A DNA stretch of 64,000 nucleotides from Isoetes taiwanensis. Taxonomy: Eukaryota > Streptophyta > Lycopodiopsida > Isoetales > Isoetaceae. The stretch is from positions 5,710,209 through 5,774,208 of the forward strand of contig JAJEKV010000036.1 in the NCBI GenBank assembly GCA_021234155.1, written 5' to 3'. The position numbers and the translations under genes are program-made. The notes beneath the pieces were generated by a model. That model was given only the letters and a program-made list of their open reading frames with translations, was not told the DNA's origin and ran no database searches. Shown here piece by piece: positions 21,430 through 32,169 of the stretch (the stretch's first letter is position 1; each line of letters begins with the position of its first letter).

Positions 21430-22400
21430 TGTGAGTATCGATGGGGAGGAAATGAACATGGTGCTATTGGTAATAATGATACAGATAACAAGGAATTAGG
21501 TAAGAATGATAGTTGGGGAATTGCATCAAATGGAAATGACAAATGGGGAGGAGACAACTCAAATGCTAATGATTGTTGGGGTATTGCTTCCAATGAAACT
21601 AACACATCTGGAGCAGATAATAATAGAACACTAGTTGGCAATGATAGTCGGGGGGACGACATGAAATACAACGGTTAGATGAGGAACCACATGTAGTGGA
21701 GGAGGTGATGAAGGGTCAGATCAATGGCATCGACAAGATGCGCAAGATGGCCATGGCAGAGGAGAGTATTATGGATCTGGAAAAAGAGGAGCTGGTGATT
21801 TGAGTATCTCAGGATGCTTCAAATGTGGAGAAAATGGACACCTTGCACGGGAACACCCAAGTAGTGGAGGATCAGGAGGATCGCGCGGTTCAGAATGCCT
21901 CAAGTGTAAAGAAAGTGGACAGTTCAGATGGGAATGCCCAATTGGTGTGTGATCGGGTTGTCCAGGCAGTTGAGAATGCTTAAAATGTGAAAGAACTGGA
22001 CACTTTGCACGTGAATGTTCAAGTCGTGATTCAGACAACTGCCATAGAGGCAGAGACCACGGGTGTGGCAGAAAACGAGTAAGAAGAGATTTAAATCACA
22101 ATGAGTGGGGTGGGCGAATAGAATTTCAATGGAAGAAAGCCAAAGAATAAACTGAGTGTGGATGGGGAGATCGACATAATGCCATTGGTAATAGTGATAC
22201 AGATAACAGGGGAACAGGTGATAATGATAGTTGGGGGACTGCATCAAGTGGAAATGATAGATCGGGAGGAGGCAATGCAAATGCTAATGATTCTTAGGGC
22301 ATTGCTTCCAACAACAATAACACCTTTGGACTAATAGATAATGGTAGAAAACTGCTTGGCATTGATGGTTGGAAAATGGCACTAATTACAAGTGCTTGAC
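21430..22400 (+). pseudogene. WG-repeat / CCHC zinc-knuckle gene fragment B, unit 1
   Basis: The plus strand encodes NDSWGIASNGNDKWGGDN and ANDCWGIASN. After frame changes come the zinc knuckles CFKCGENGHLARE, CLKCKESGQFRWEC and CLKCERTGHFAREC, then RWGDRHNAIGN-like text and NDSWGTASSGNDRSGGGN. So WG repeats flank three CCHC knuckles, two of them altered (last Cys lost, or GH changed to GQ). WG/GW repeats are the Argonaute-binding hook in plant SPT5L/KTF1, NRPE1 and SPT6L; which family this fragment comes from is not clear. Several stops interrupt it. It lies between two antisense Argonaute pieces. Confidence 0.7.
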
Positions 22401-22814
22401 GAGGAACAACCTAGGAATAACCCTCTCCATCTGTTGGTCTGAAAGGTTATTTCCATAATTTGCTTGAGGTAAATGTTAACCTCCTCTAAAAACCAGCTTA
22501 AAGTAGAAAGATGCTAGTGGTTAAACATTAAAACTCGTTGCATGAGTGCCTGATCATATAATTGTAAACAAATTGTCATTTAGCTCTGCTAATTTTTGTC
22601 CAATTTTATTGCCACTGCCTAATGCCAATACTCGTGCTAAATTCTTAGGATGAATACCAGATGACGACATGCATCTAAATCATTGTTGTATTCCCCGCAA
22701 ATCAAATATGACAGCACAAGATATAATTAATGCATTTTCTGAATATATCGTTGTCTGCCTGTAGGAAAAGACAAATGTTCATGTTTGAACAACTAAACAA
22801 GATCTAATCCAGAT

Positions 22815-22960
22815 ACTAAGTTCCTTCCAGGTACACCCTTATATGTTTACGATAAGGGCCATTGTCCATCCTAGCACATAACATATATGAGTATAGCTTA
22901 AAGGGGACGGCCTTTATGTGTCGCTTTGTGACGCGGAAAACAAGGCCCTATAAATAGAAT
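22815..22960 (+). promoter_or_regulatory. TATA promoter B, unit 1
   Basis: CTATAAATAG at 22948-22957, about 38 bp before a start codon at 22995, preceded by the same AAAGGGGACGGCC block as promoter A. Spacing and TATA quality are good for a plant RNA polymerase II promoter; transcription itself is inferred. Confidence 0.6.
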
Positions 22961-22994
22961 GGTCGCTCTGACTAAGCATTACACAAAAAACATC

Positions 22995-23154
22995 ATGGTG
23001 AACATCTTGTCGTGCAACTTGATCTGGGGCAGAGTTGGTTGTGGTGTTCCCCCTGAAGAGCCTCCTCCTACTGATGATGCAGATTCTCATAGGCTGTCGT
23101 CATCCAGAAATGACCTTGCCTTTGTATGCTAAGCGCGATAACGCATTACTTGGA
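22995..23154 (+). pseudogene. Short first exon B, unit 1
   Basis: Starts MVNILSCNLIWGRVG then VPPEEPPPTDDAD and ends at GGA with donor GTAAGT at 23155. The unit 3 version is fully open for 53 codons; here the middle is shifted near 23090-23145, at CTG-rich positions. The protein is not recognised. Downstream on the same strand lies the antisense of the Argonaute C-terminal exon, so any transcript from this promoter would be antisense to Argonaute. Confidence 0.5.
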
Positions 23155-23241
23155 GTAAGTAGAACAGAATTCAAGATATTATCACTTCTTCTCGTCATTA
23201 TATCTAAAATTCAATGAGTACCATTTCGAACTTCCACTTAC

Positions 23242-23436
23242 TTGCTGAGACAACAGTTGTGCTCTTTGCATAGCTGTTAGAATGGCAACCTTATTAGCTC
23301 TTAGTTATGTGCAAACAATTGAGAGATAATCTCATATATACATGTAGTTGAGATACTTTATCAAATGTTGTAGTTCATCAACGCCGAGATCAATCTCATC
23401 CATTAGAACAATGTAGTGTGTTGGTCTAGTTGTTCC
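23242..23436 (-). pseudogene. Argonaute C-terminal PIWI exon, unit 1
   Basis: After acceptor CCTGCAG the minus strand reads GTTRPTHYIVLMDEI, then DELQHLIKYLNYMY, then a decayed end with a stop, and finally donor GTAAGT at 23241-23236. GTTRPTHYHVL.DEI...DELQ.L...L.Y.Y is a hallmark of the PIWI C terminus. In a normal gene this exon lies 3' of the core exons. Here it lies 5' of them on the minus strand, so the order is permuted. The last catalytic histidine region (AHLAA) is not visible. Confidence 0.85.
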
Positions 23437-23489
23437 CTGCAGGTGCATGTATACTCATATTACTCATATCTGCTAGTGTCGCCAGGTTG

Positions 23490-23645
23490 CTCCATTTTGC
23501 GAAATGGCATTTGCTACCATTTACCTTTAAATGGCGCAGCTTCGCCGCGGCATTTACCTGTAAACGGGCCATTTTCCTTTGCCTGGTAAATGGCGCAGCT
23601 GGCCCATTTTGCTTTAAATGGCACAGCTGCTCCACAATAGAATAA
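23490..23645. repeat. Cluster of short palindromes (AAATGGC/GCCATTT), unit 1
   Basis: AAATGGC and its reverse complement GCCATTT alternate several times with spacings of a few bases, for example GCCATTTACC (copy 3) then TTTAAATGGCGC, and GGCCATTTT with TGGTAAATGGC. The stretch can fold into one or more hairpins. It sits where the Argonaute repeat (TACAATAAAATTTATTAAAA) resumes. It is present in all units at 40150-40305 and 56880-57030. Confidence 0.65.
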
Positions 23646-23932
23646 GATTTATTAAAATTGAACCTGAAAGATAGGGGAGAAGTATACATAGTCATAAAGG
23701 GGTGACGCTGAGAGTTAGATCTTGGCCTTTGGTGGCTTTTGACGTGATATTCATGTATGAGATAGTATGTGATGGCAATGTTGGACGTGATGTTTATTTG
23801 TCGTGGTAGTATTCTGGCTTAAAGTTATTAGAAAGAGAAAGGGGATGCGTAATATTTGAGAAAGAAAACATCAGTAAAAAAATGGAAATAGAAGGGAAAC
23901 TCCAAAATTGAATGAGTTCCATTTTGAACTCC
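23646..23932. other. End segment of unit 1
   Basis: Begins with AATAAGATTTATTAAAATTGAACC, a diverged match to the Argonaute-linked 420-bp repeat. It then continues as sequence with no recognised feature to the unit junction, where ATTTTGAACTCC meets GAACAGGG. At the end of unit 3 the same ATTTTGAAC runs on instead into TTCGACTTAG. Confidence 0.5.
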
Positions 23933-24705
23933 GAACAGGGAGTGTACACTCTGGACTGTTGGCTGGTTGAGGAATTCTCGAGTTGCGAGTTGAGAATGCA
24001 CAAAGGCTGCAGCACAAAGAATGCACAAAGGCGATGCCGGCTCCAGTGCATTCTGCAGGTGCCTGCTGACAGTCTGAGACACTCTCCTTTGACATATCTT
24101 GCTCGAATATTGCGAAGGGAAGTGGTCCTGACTGTCTGCAGGCCTCTGGGTCGGGCTCGCTATCTGCAAGTTAGATATACTTTGTTGATGAGCTTAGAAG
24201 ATTGAGGCGAAATGAGTATAGGTGGAGATGGTATGCAAATTTGGCTTACAATACCTTTCAGTCTTGACGATGGGCAATGTGTCCATTTCAATGTATGAAT
24301 AAGTTGACAGTTAATTAATCCTGAAATAAGTGTTGTCCTGTTTATTATCTTCATATACTTTGAAGCAGTGAAAACTTGAAACTTACTTAAATTTGTGACG
24401 CCTTAAATTTACGGGGACTATTTATATGTTGAATAGTTTGCTTGATGTTGATGTTACTTTGTATGTGCAGGGGACGGCTTGGAGGGTTTCGTGAGTGGAT
24501 TTGGGAGCGTGCCATGCATTGGAGGGTGGCTGGGTGGCTGTCATCTACGTTGTCTAGTAAGGTTATGGTATTTTTGGATTGTCATAAGTAAGGTTGTGTT
24601 GGTGAGTCTGCTGGTGTATTAAATATTCTAGGATTTGGGTAGCAGGTAGTAGGTTGAATATTTGTGTGTGTATGCGTGTTCCAAAGGACTGAGTGTGAGG
24701 TTGCA

Positions 24706-25455
24706 ATGCCAAGGCCTAGAGTAGAGATTGATCCAAGTCAGACATACTCTACTGATGAGCTTAGAAGATTGAGGCGAAATGAGTATAGGCAGAGATGGTA
24801 TGCGGAGTTGTCTCAAGAGAGGAGAGATGAGTTGAGGCACGGAGAAGGGGGTTTGGGTGGTCATCGGGTGGGGGGATGGGGGGGGAGGCATACTGAGGAG
24901 GAGGGTGTGAGTGGGCAGCAGATGCCAAGAGATGTGGAGAGTGTTCCAGAAGTGGTGATTGTGGCAAGCATGGCGGTTATACATTGGCAACGACGTATAC
25001 TAAAGATGCAAGCTCGTCCTATTCCATTTGCTAGTGAATTCATGTGGAACAGATTTTGTGTGCATTGTCATATTGCGTTATTGCCTGGTGAGAGTGAAAC
25101 TTTCTGTTGCAATTGCGGACGGCGTATCTTACCAAAGCTACCTGAATTGCCTGGTTCGTTGACGGATGTTTATGAGGAAGCAGGATTTAGTGCGAAGAGT
25201 CGTGCATTAAATCATATGTTTGCCTTCACTGGGCTTGGTGTTGCCGGTGGAGAGTTTGTGCAGTTAGGGATGCCATCCTCAGTTGCTTTGATGGGCTTGA
25301 TGGGTAGGACATACCATAAAATACATCCTACATCAAAACCTGGCCAGTCATTGCATTGGTATATTCATGACAGTAGTGAGAGAGCGGGTTGCGGAGAGGA
25401 AGTTATTGCCCATTGCATGGGTGACGCGAATAGCAGCGACTCTAGAGGCTGTTAA
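24706..25455 (+). pseudogene. Helitron protein, N-terminal part, unit 2
   Basis: Same domain order as unit 1 with differences only in the arginine/glycine-rich linker (HGEGGLGGHRVGG in place of QRRRGSGGHRVGG). The frame again ends at DANSSDSRGC, at exactly the same place as in units 1 and 3, while homology continues in the frame that opens at 25367. The break is therefore shared by all three copies. A single-base change or a small unrecognised intron near 25400-25455 would explain it. Confidence 0.8.
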
Positions 25456-26845
25456 TCCTTACTGTCACATGATAAGGCGAGTGAAGCAAATGCGGTTGGA
25501 GTCCGTGTTCTTGACATTGAATGGGCCAGTTGCGAGTGATGAAGTTGCTGCCATAGTGCATGCAAATAACTCAGTCACAATTAATCCAAGGATAGCAGTT
25601 TTTTGGCTTCACCAGGATCAACGACCAGTTTTTATGAGTATACTGGATCCGCAGTATGAACCCTTGCAATACTCGCTTATATTTCCAGCTGGGACGGCGG
25701 GATGGTTCCCTGATAATGACCAGCAGATGTCGCAGGTGGATTGGTATAGGTCACGTTTGCTCCATGAGGTGCGGTTCCTTCAGTTAGGGCGTCTGACTTG
25801 TGAATACCTTGTGGATATGTATTCTAGGGTCGAAGAAGCAAGGCTGAATTTCTTGGCAACTAATGGATATGAGAGGTCGAGGTCTATGGTTGATAATTCA
25901 AATGTTGAGGAGGATGATGATTTTATTGAGAACCAGGGTGGGCAGTATGTCCGACGATCGCTCCCTTCGTCTTTTATTGGTTCTAGGCAATGGTGCTCGG
26001 TCCAGATTGCGGATGCGTTAGCTCTTGCAAGAGTGAAGGGGCCTCCTAGCCTGTTTATTACAATGACTACGAATCCGGATTGGCCAGAGATCAAGGCAGT
26101 ATTGCGCGTTGGCCAAACTGCTGCAGATGTCCCAATTATTGTTGCCAGGTCATTCCATGCTCGTTTCCAATCTTTGAAGGATTTCTTGCATTCTTATGTT
26201 GGTCCGCTTGCGTATATGATCCATGTTATAGAATTCCAGAAACGTGGGCTGCCTCATGGCCACATTGTACTTAAAACAGAACATGAGATTCCATTTGAGG
26301 TCATTGACTTGCTAATATCCGCTGAGATTCCAGAAAATGATGAGGTGCTTGCTCAAATGGTACGAAAATATATGGTGCACAATCACTCTGAACGATGCTC
26401 TAAGGATGGGGCATGCTGTTGGCATTATCCTCGAGACTTGACTACAAGAACATATTTGGACTCGAAGGGTTATGTGCAGTATCGAAGAAGGAAAGTTGAA
26501 GATAGATATGTTGTGTCATACTCACGTTTCCTGTTAAAGCAGTTTGATTGTCATATCAATGTTGATGTTGCTTCGACTGTTCATATCTTCATGTATCTAT
26601 ACAGCTATATTTATAAAGGTTTTGACAAGGTGGAGTATCGAATTGATCGTGAACGACAATTTGATGATGAGATACGTGATTACCAAAGTGCAAGGTATTT
26701 ATCGTCAACTGAGGCGGGATGGCGAATACTAAAGTTTCATGTCACAGAAAAGTATCCTGGTGTTAAGTGTCTCCCACTTCATCGTCAACAAAGAACGAGT
26801 AGATCATATAGGAGGCCCAACAGCAAGACGCACTTCGTTGCTTGA
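25367..26845 (+). CDS. Helitron Rep (HUH endonuclease) domain, most complete copy
   Basis: An open frame of 492 codons. The Helitron-like N domain covers roughly residues 75-215 (with YEPLQYSLIFP), FITMTTNPDWPEI follows near residue 230, the HUH histidines are H297 and H299 (PHGHIV), and the paired tyrosines lie in YLYSYIYKG at 410-418. In most Helitrons the residue between the two histidines is hydrophobic; here it is glycine in every copy. The frame ends in NSKTHFVA where unit 1 reads on. The true start is not at the first methionine, because homology to the N-terminal part overlaps it in another frame. Rep nicks and transfers single strands in rolling-circle transposition. Confidence 0.85.
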   Translation: MTVVRERVAERKLLPIAWVTRIAATLEAVNPYCHMIRRVKQMRLESVFLTLNGPVASDEVAAIVHANNSVTINPRIAVFWLHQDQRPVFMSILDPQYEPLQYSLIFPAGTAGWFPDNDQQMSQVDWYRSRLLHEVRFLQLGRLTCEYLVDMYSRVEEARLNFLATNGYERSRSMVDNSNVEEDDDFIENQGGQYVRRSLPSSFIGSRQWCSVQIADALALARVKGPPSLFITMTTNPDWPEIKAVLRVGQTAADVPIIVARSFHARFQSLKDFLHSYVGPLAYMIHVIEFQKRGLPHGHIVLKTEHEIPFEVIDLLISAEIPENDEVLAQMVRKYMVHNHSERCSKDGACCWHYPRDLTTRTYLDSKGYVQYRRRKVEDRYVVSYSRFLLKQFDCHINVDVASTVHIFMYLYSYIYKGFDKVEYRIDRERQFDDEIRDYQSARYLSSTEAGWRILKFHVTEKYPGVKCLPLHRQQRTSRSYRRPNSKTHFVA

Positions 26846-26859
26846 TTGTTATTTCTTGA

Positions 26860-27722
26860 GGCCTCCTGCTAACCTAGAACGTGTACTAATGGTGATCACC
26901 TTGAACTAGCTAGGCCGCAGCTTCCTAGGAACATAGTTCGGAAGAGAAGTAAGGGAAGCCTTATTTGTAGAATAAGGTTGGTGATGCCACGTGAGGGGGA
27001 GCTATTCTATTTTGACGATTCTTTCTTTGCATACCCAATGAGGTGTTGGGAAGACTTAAAGAAGTATAATGGGACTACCTATGATACCTATCAAGAAGTG
27101 GTAAGCGTTATGGGTTTATTGCATGATAGATCGAGCCGGTTGTGACAATGCAAGAGGCGCGTGTTGGCGTTGCAAACGCCGTCGCGATTCGCGTTTCCTT
27201 TTTGCACCGCTTATCCTTGATGGCGCCCGCAAGTGAGTTGTGGTCGAATTTTCATGATGACGATAAAGGACTTCCATGATGTTTCGAGAGGCGGGCACTT
27301 TGCTTTGAGCAGCAAGCTCTTTGTGCATTGAAAATGTGCTTGCGCAACATGGCTCTAGTGTTGCTGGCTTTGGGCTGCCTGAAATCCACATTCGGTCACA
27401 GGTAGTGTTGCAAGAGCTATCGAAGTTTCCTCACCATAGATCTTACATAGAAGAGTAAAAAAAGATGCGTGATAAGATGAACACGAATCAAGGATGAATA
27501 TATGATTATGTTGAGAAGACGGTGCATGGGCCAGGGATAAAAAGACCTGTGTTTATTGATGGGAAAGCTGGTACAGGTAAGACTTTCCTACTCAATGCTA
27601 TATGTTTGTTAATCAGAGGCTCCCAGTTGATTATTTTGCCCTCGGCAGGTACATTGCATGATCGTGCATTTGTATCAGAGATATTACAACCTTCTGTTGG
27701 GGATGGGCAGGTAGGTTGTTAG
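26860..27722 (+). pseudogene. Helitron linker and truncated helicase, unit 2
   Basis: The bridge region is badly scrambled between 27010 and 27330 (for example GACGATTCTTTCTTTGC where unit 3 reads GACAGTTGCTGCTGC), then clean. From 27522 the frame is open through PVFIDGKAGTGKTFLLNA, ICLLIRGSQLIILPS and VSEILQPSVGDGQVG, then stops. As in the other units no motif beyond Walker A and the following strand is present before the RPA-like exon. Confidence 0.8.
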
Positions 27723-27723
27723 T

Positions 27724-28439
27724 ATGAGGTATGTTGATTCCTTGCTTTTTGCAGTCACTTATTCTAATCTGCTTCTTGTGAAGATTGAGTACTTCAATGT
27801 TCGCGCGTGCATAACGTTTATTGATCCAAACCAGCCAATGTGGTATGAGGCATATGCAAGATGCAGTAAGAAGGTAAGTAAGCGAGAATCAGAATTTTGG
27901 TGCGAGAAATGTGGGGCGGCTACTGAACCATTAAAGAGGTGAGAGAGATCTGATTTACCAATTGGTTTGAATGGATGTGTGATGTCATTGTTATGATCAG
28001 GTATATATTCCATGCAACATTGGGAGATGCAACAGGAGAAACTGTAGTTACTATCTTCAATAATGAAGGAGAACAAATCTTAGGGCAGACTGCAGATGAG
28101 ATGTCAAAAATCAGGGATAATGTAAGATAAGATTGGGGTGAGATTCTGCTGATGATTTTGTGATAGAAATTAACAGGTTATCGATTGCAGGAGAATAATC
28201 AACAAGCATATTATTCTCTCTTTATGGAGCACCTTTGGATTAGCAAAATATTCCGACTAAGCGTAGTTCAGACAGAATACAATGGATTCAAGAGTCACAA
28301 AGTTGTGGTTCGTGAAGTCACACCTATAGATTGGGAAGCTGAATCTGAGGTTGTCATAGACGGAATAAAGAGGTCTAAAATGAGATTGGGAGGAGAGTTT
28401 AATCAGTTCAACTTGGAATCTCCAGCGGACAACGTATAG
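27724..28439 (+). pseudogene. RPA1-like C-terminal domain, three exons, unit 2
   Basis: Exons 27724-27938, 28001-28121 and 28191-28439, with the same introns as unit 1. This copy gives the clearest second exon: GDATGETVVTIFNNEGEQIL followed by GQTADEMSKIRDN, close to the RPA1 pattern D.TG...VT.F.E..EEI.G.SA.EL. All three exons join in frame. The frame stops at the same TAG as in unit 1 although unit 3 suggests a longer C terminus (GQRIVIVCIK). Confidence 0.85.
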
Positions 28440-29273
28440 TTATCGTTTGCATAAAGGAGCTGCAGCTCTGCTGTGGTCGATCTAAGAAAGTAGTTAATTT
28501 GAAGTTGATATTATGTCATCTATTAGAAACTTTGACTTTTTGTTGTGAAGTTGTCTTTGTGTTTGAGATTTTGTTCTCAAACTCTATGTGTTTTCTTTAT
28601 GAAGCTGCTTCCATTTTGAAATACATGAAGTAATCTTCCGGCTTTTACTTAAGATCCACCTAGGCTAATAATGTATGTCTAGTTTATCAGTCTGATGCAA
28701 AATGTTAATATCTCTTTCAAAAGATATGTGATAATTTAGACAAGGAAGATGAAGTTGTCCGGAAAAGGTTGGGAATGAAATTATGCGAATTGTTGAAATA
28801 GAAAGAAGTCTTAACTTATTGAACAGTTAAATGTTCGTGAGACTTCGAATGGTAGACAGTAGATTTTGGTTAATTAGTAATAGCGAGAGGTACTTATATG
28901 AAGTCATTTGGATGATAATATTCCAGTCTGTATCCATGATTAAACTTACACGTGAAACTTACTGCTAATATTTGTTACTGAAATGATGTTTAACAAGTGA
29001 TAAATCTATTGATGGCATTGCAACTGGTAAACTTAGTGGTGGTATTTGTCAGCGAAGTGATGTGTATGATAACGTGTTTGAGAAAAAGACTGGTAAGTTA
29101 TAGGTTAGTTTTTAGACGACCTATGCGAGATTACTGGTATGCTTGAATAGTGAAGAGCTACATCACAGTGGATTTCAACATTCCATCGTTGGAATTGTGC
29201 TTTGAAAAGCATGGCAGAACAGAGAAGGTTCATATGAAGGCAGGATTAGGAGTGACATACCTGGGGTCAGTAA

Positions 29274-29830
29274 TTGGAGGTGGAGAATATATTGCTGAAG
29301 GCAAAGCTGGCGTCTATTATAGCGATGCTTTGGAGTGTACACGCTGAATATGAACCTCAGTACATGAACCATATTGAAGACAAAAATGCTCAAGCTCAGA
29401 AACAATTTTCAAGTTCCATAGTGGCACAAAAGACTGCTGAGGCTTTGCAGTCCAAAGATGACGACATGGAACACTTAAATAAGTTACTAAATAGAAAGTA
29501 GTTACAATGTTATTCTTATGAGAAAAGAACAAGGGAATTTGAACAGAAACTGACTGATTGACATTCAGGAATGAATAAGTTCTCTGGAAACAATAGTGAG
29601 AAAGATCATGGTGCAATAAATGCAGAGTGTGATGATAAGATGATTCAAGATTCAGAAGCATTTGATTGTAGTAACAAAGTGAAAGACGAAGAATTGCTGG
29701 TAATAAAAGAAGTGTTATTAGAGCAATGTCTAACTTCAGAAGATAGAGCAAAGATAGCATTGTCTAAAAAAACATTCAATTAGATGGAGAATTTGGAAGT
29801 AATGCAGAACTTCTAAGGGAATGCCGGGTT
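29274..29830 (+). pseudogene. ATG11-like gene fragment, unit 2
   Basis: Identical to unit 1 for the LKAKLAS, KTAEALQSKDD and SYEKRTREFEQ segments and their two in-frame stops, so the decay precedes the triplication. It differs at 29767, where TCTAAAAAAACATTCAA replaces TCTAAGGCTGTTCAA; the altered part is a CTG. Confidence 0.75.
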
Positions 29831-32169
29831 AGTAGATTTGAAGTTCTCACACATGCGACGTTCTCAATGTTTCATGCACGTCTTACCTTTGTTTTTGTAC
29901 ATAGCTTTTGTCGGTCTGTTTCATGATGTGAACATATGATTCCGCGAAGGCGCAATTTCTTTAAACACAAATTCCATCTGAACTATTTGTGAAGAATTTA
30001 TTTTTATTTTGCATTTTCGTGGCCATTGCAATACTGTGGTTTGGTGATAAGAGCTGTTAAGTATGTTGCATACAATTTCAAGCGTATTCTGTGGGAAACT
30101 CTAAACTGTGGGAAACTCTAAAAACGATGCTGGTTATGAAGGTGTATTCTCTTAGATTGAACTCACTTGAGTATATCTTTTGCAATAAACATATTGTATG
30201 GATGCAAGTTCCAACCAGGGATTTGATCTAATATAGGATAGAAAAATATAGCGATTTCGTGCCTCTATGCGATTTCACAGTTTAAAATGTCTATATATTC
30301 TTTACATTTCATTAATATTCTCACTTTTTATAATAGATATATGGTTATTGTGTCATAGTGAGCAATGGGTCTATTGGGTATTCTATATGCATACACAAGT
30401 ATTAGGATGCCAGCACAAAGGGGGGTTTGAATGATATTTAGTTGTTTAACAAATCATTTAAACATTTTAAACATTTAAACACATTATGATAGTTGCCTTT
30501 TTGTATGGAATGATTTGATGATATGGGATCTTAGTTTTTTGTTTTATGAATGTTTTCTAACTTATGTTTGTAGGGCATAAAGTTCGCATAGAGTTGCAAG
30601 GCAAAGTCGGGTGATCATAGCTGTGAATGAACTTATTTTTGCCAAGACCACTTCTGTGAATTACTTGGTCATGTTCAGCTATGGAATCTTGAGAATGATA
30701 TCTCGTTTGCAGACGTGGCATACGATCAAGAATGCTTTCTTCTTACGCAAGGTTGGTCTACAAAGAATGCCTGTCGAGTATAAGAATTCCTGTGCCTTTT
30801 CCATAGATGTTGTTGTGCAAAACAAATCAAATGTCACAATGGTATTTGTCAATTCTCACCTATAGACGACACTAATGTTACTAACTCTGGGTCCGCAACA
30901 TTTCTAACCGATTCATCTAACTTGTGAATAATAAATGCTCTGCAAATCTCAGATGATTTAATAGAAGCAGCTATTGTTCCACTTCTCCCTGCAGCTGGTA
31001 CTATGGGTGTAAACAAATAGACATGTTCGTCCAATTCTTATTTATTTATCCAGTTCATTCTCTAAGAAATATTCGAGTTTTCCATACCAACAAGTCTATG
31101 AAACTAGTTAGAAACAGTATTACCGGGCCTTTAGGTTTGTTGTGATGATTTGAAATAATGCCCAATGTGCACAATAAGGAGGTGATATATTTGACAAAAT
31201 TTGTTGAGCGCACACAATATTTTAGATCTATAACTAACTGATGTTACTCTAAAGTTAAAAAGGATTTTGGTGGCATGCTAGGAAGGAATGATAAACTAGA
31301 AGATAGTGGATATCTTCCTTTCTCATGAGAAGTAGCAACATACCATATAGACCAGCTAGCATTTTATGTGAATAATACGACCTCTCTACAGTAGATTTTA
31401 GCCCATGCTCTTTCATTACTGATGGTTCTGCCTTGATATAATTTAATATAATGCAACTATAGTTAATGAGACATCAAAAATTCTAATGCAATTCATAGTG
31501 GCCTAGCAAAGAAAGGAATATTAGAAGGGCGGCTTGACGTGTAGTGAAGTTACATAGCTTTCATTTTCACTAGTTGTGTCATAGGTTATAAGTTATGGTC
31601 TTTTTTGTGTATTGCCTTCATTTTAGAGAATAGACGTTTGAATCCATATCTCAAGTTGGCTTCTTCTATGGAGATATTTGGTGTCTGACTCAGTCAAATA
31701 AACAGATATGTTGTTTAAATCGTCGTTCCTCATACGACAATGGTATGTTTGGAAGACTGTTGCTAGAGATATTTTGTTTATCCAATTCTTATTTGTTTAT
31801 GTAGTTCATTTTCTTTCCTTTCCTTTGAATTCATATTGTATGAGTCTTAGAAAGCCATGCCCCTTGGATGTAAACCCCCAATTGTTAGAATTCTAAATGA
31901 ATTCACTTCAATTATATGCATGCCATCTATATAATCTTAGATTGATTTATGCAATATATAATATTCATAGGCAAATGTTAAATGGAATATTTATGTAAGA
32001 AGGCATCGTCAGTCATTAAAAATGACAGGGCATGACTAGATATGTAATAATTATAATAGGATATTAAATCTCTACTCTGTTTCGATTCCTCTGTTCCTTT
32101 GTTTACTCTGCTTTCTCTTAACTGAATTGCTCTCCCGCCTAATCAATCCGACACTGTAAAGCACAAAAG

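Larger units (their letters stand above)
7234..23932. repeat. Tandem unit 1 of 3 (about 16.7 kb)
   Basis: First head-to-tail copy, 16,699 bp. Its start (GAACAGGGAGTG) recurs at 23933 and 40600, each time preceded by the unit's own end (ATTTTGAACTCC). Here it is preceded instead by the foldback palindrome. Compared with the others, this copy looks scrambled around CAG/CTG sites mainly in 8.1-10.6 kb, 15.4-18.9 kb and 21.1-23.2 kb. It carries the 279-bp MITE and lacks the hAT-like MITE of unit 3. Confidence 0.95.

Noticed and set aside
21780-22050. CCHC knuckles as a retrotransposon Gag nucleocapsid
   Set aside because: There is no protease, reverse transcriptase, integrase or LTR nearby, and the knuckles are embedded in WG repeats.
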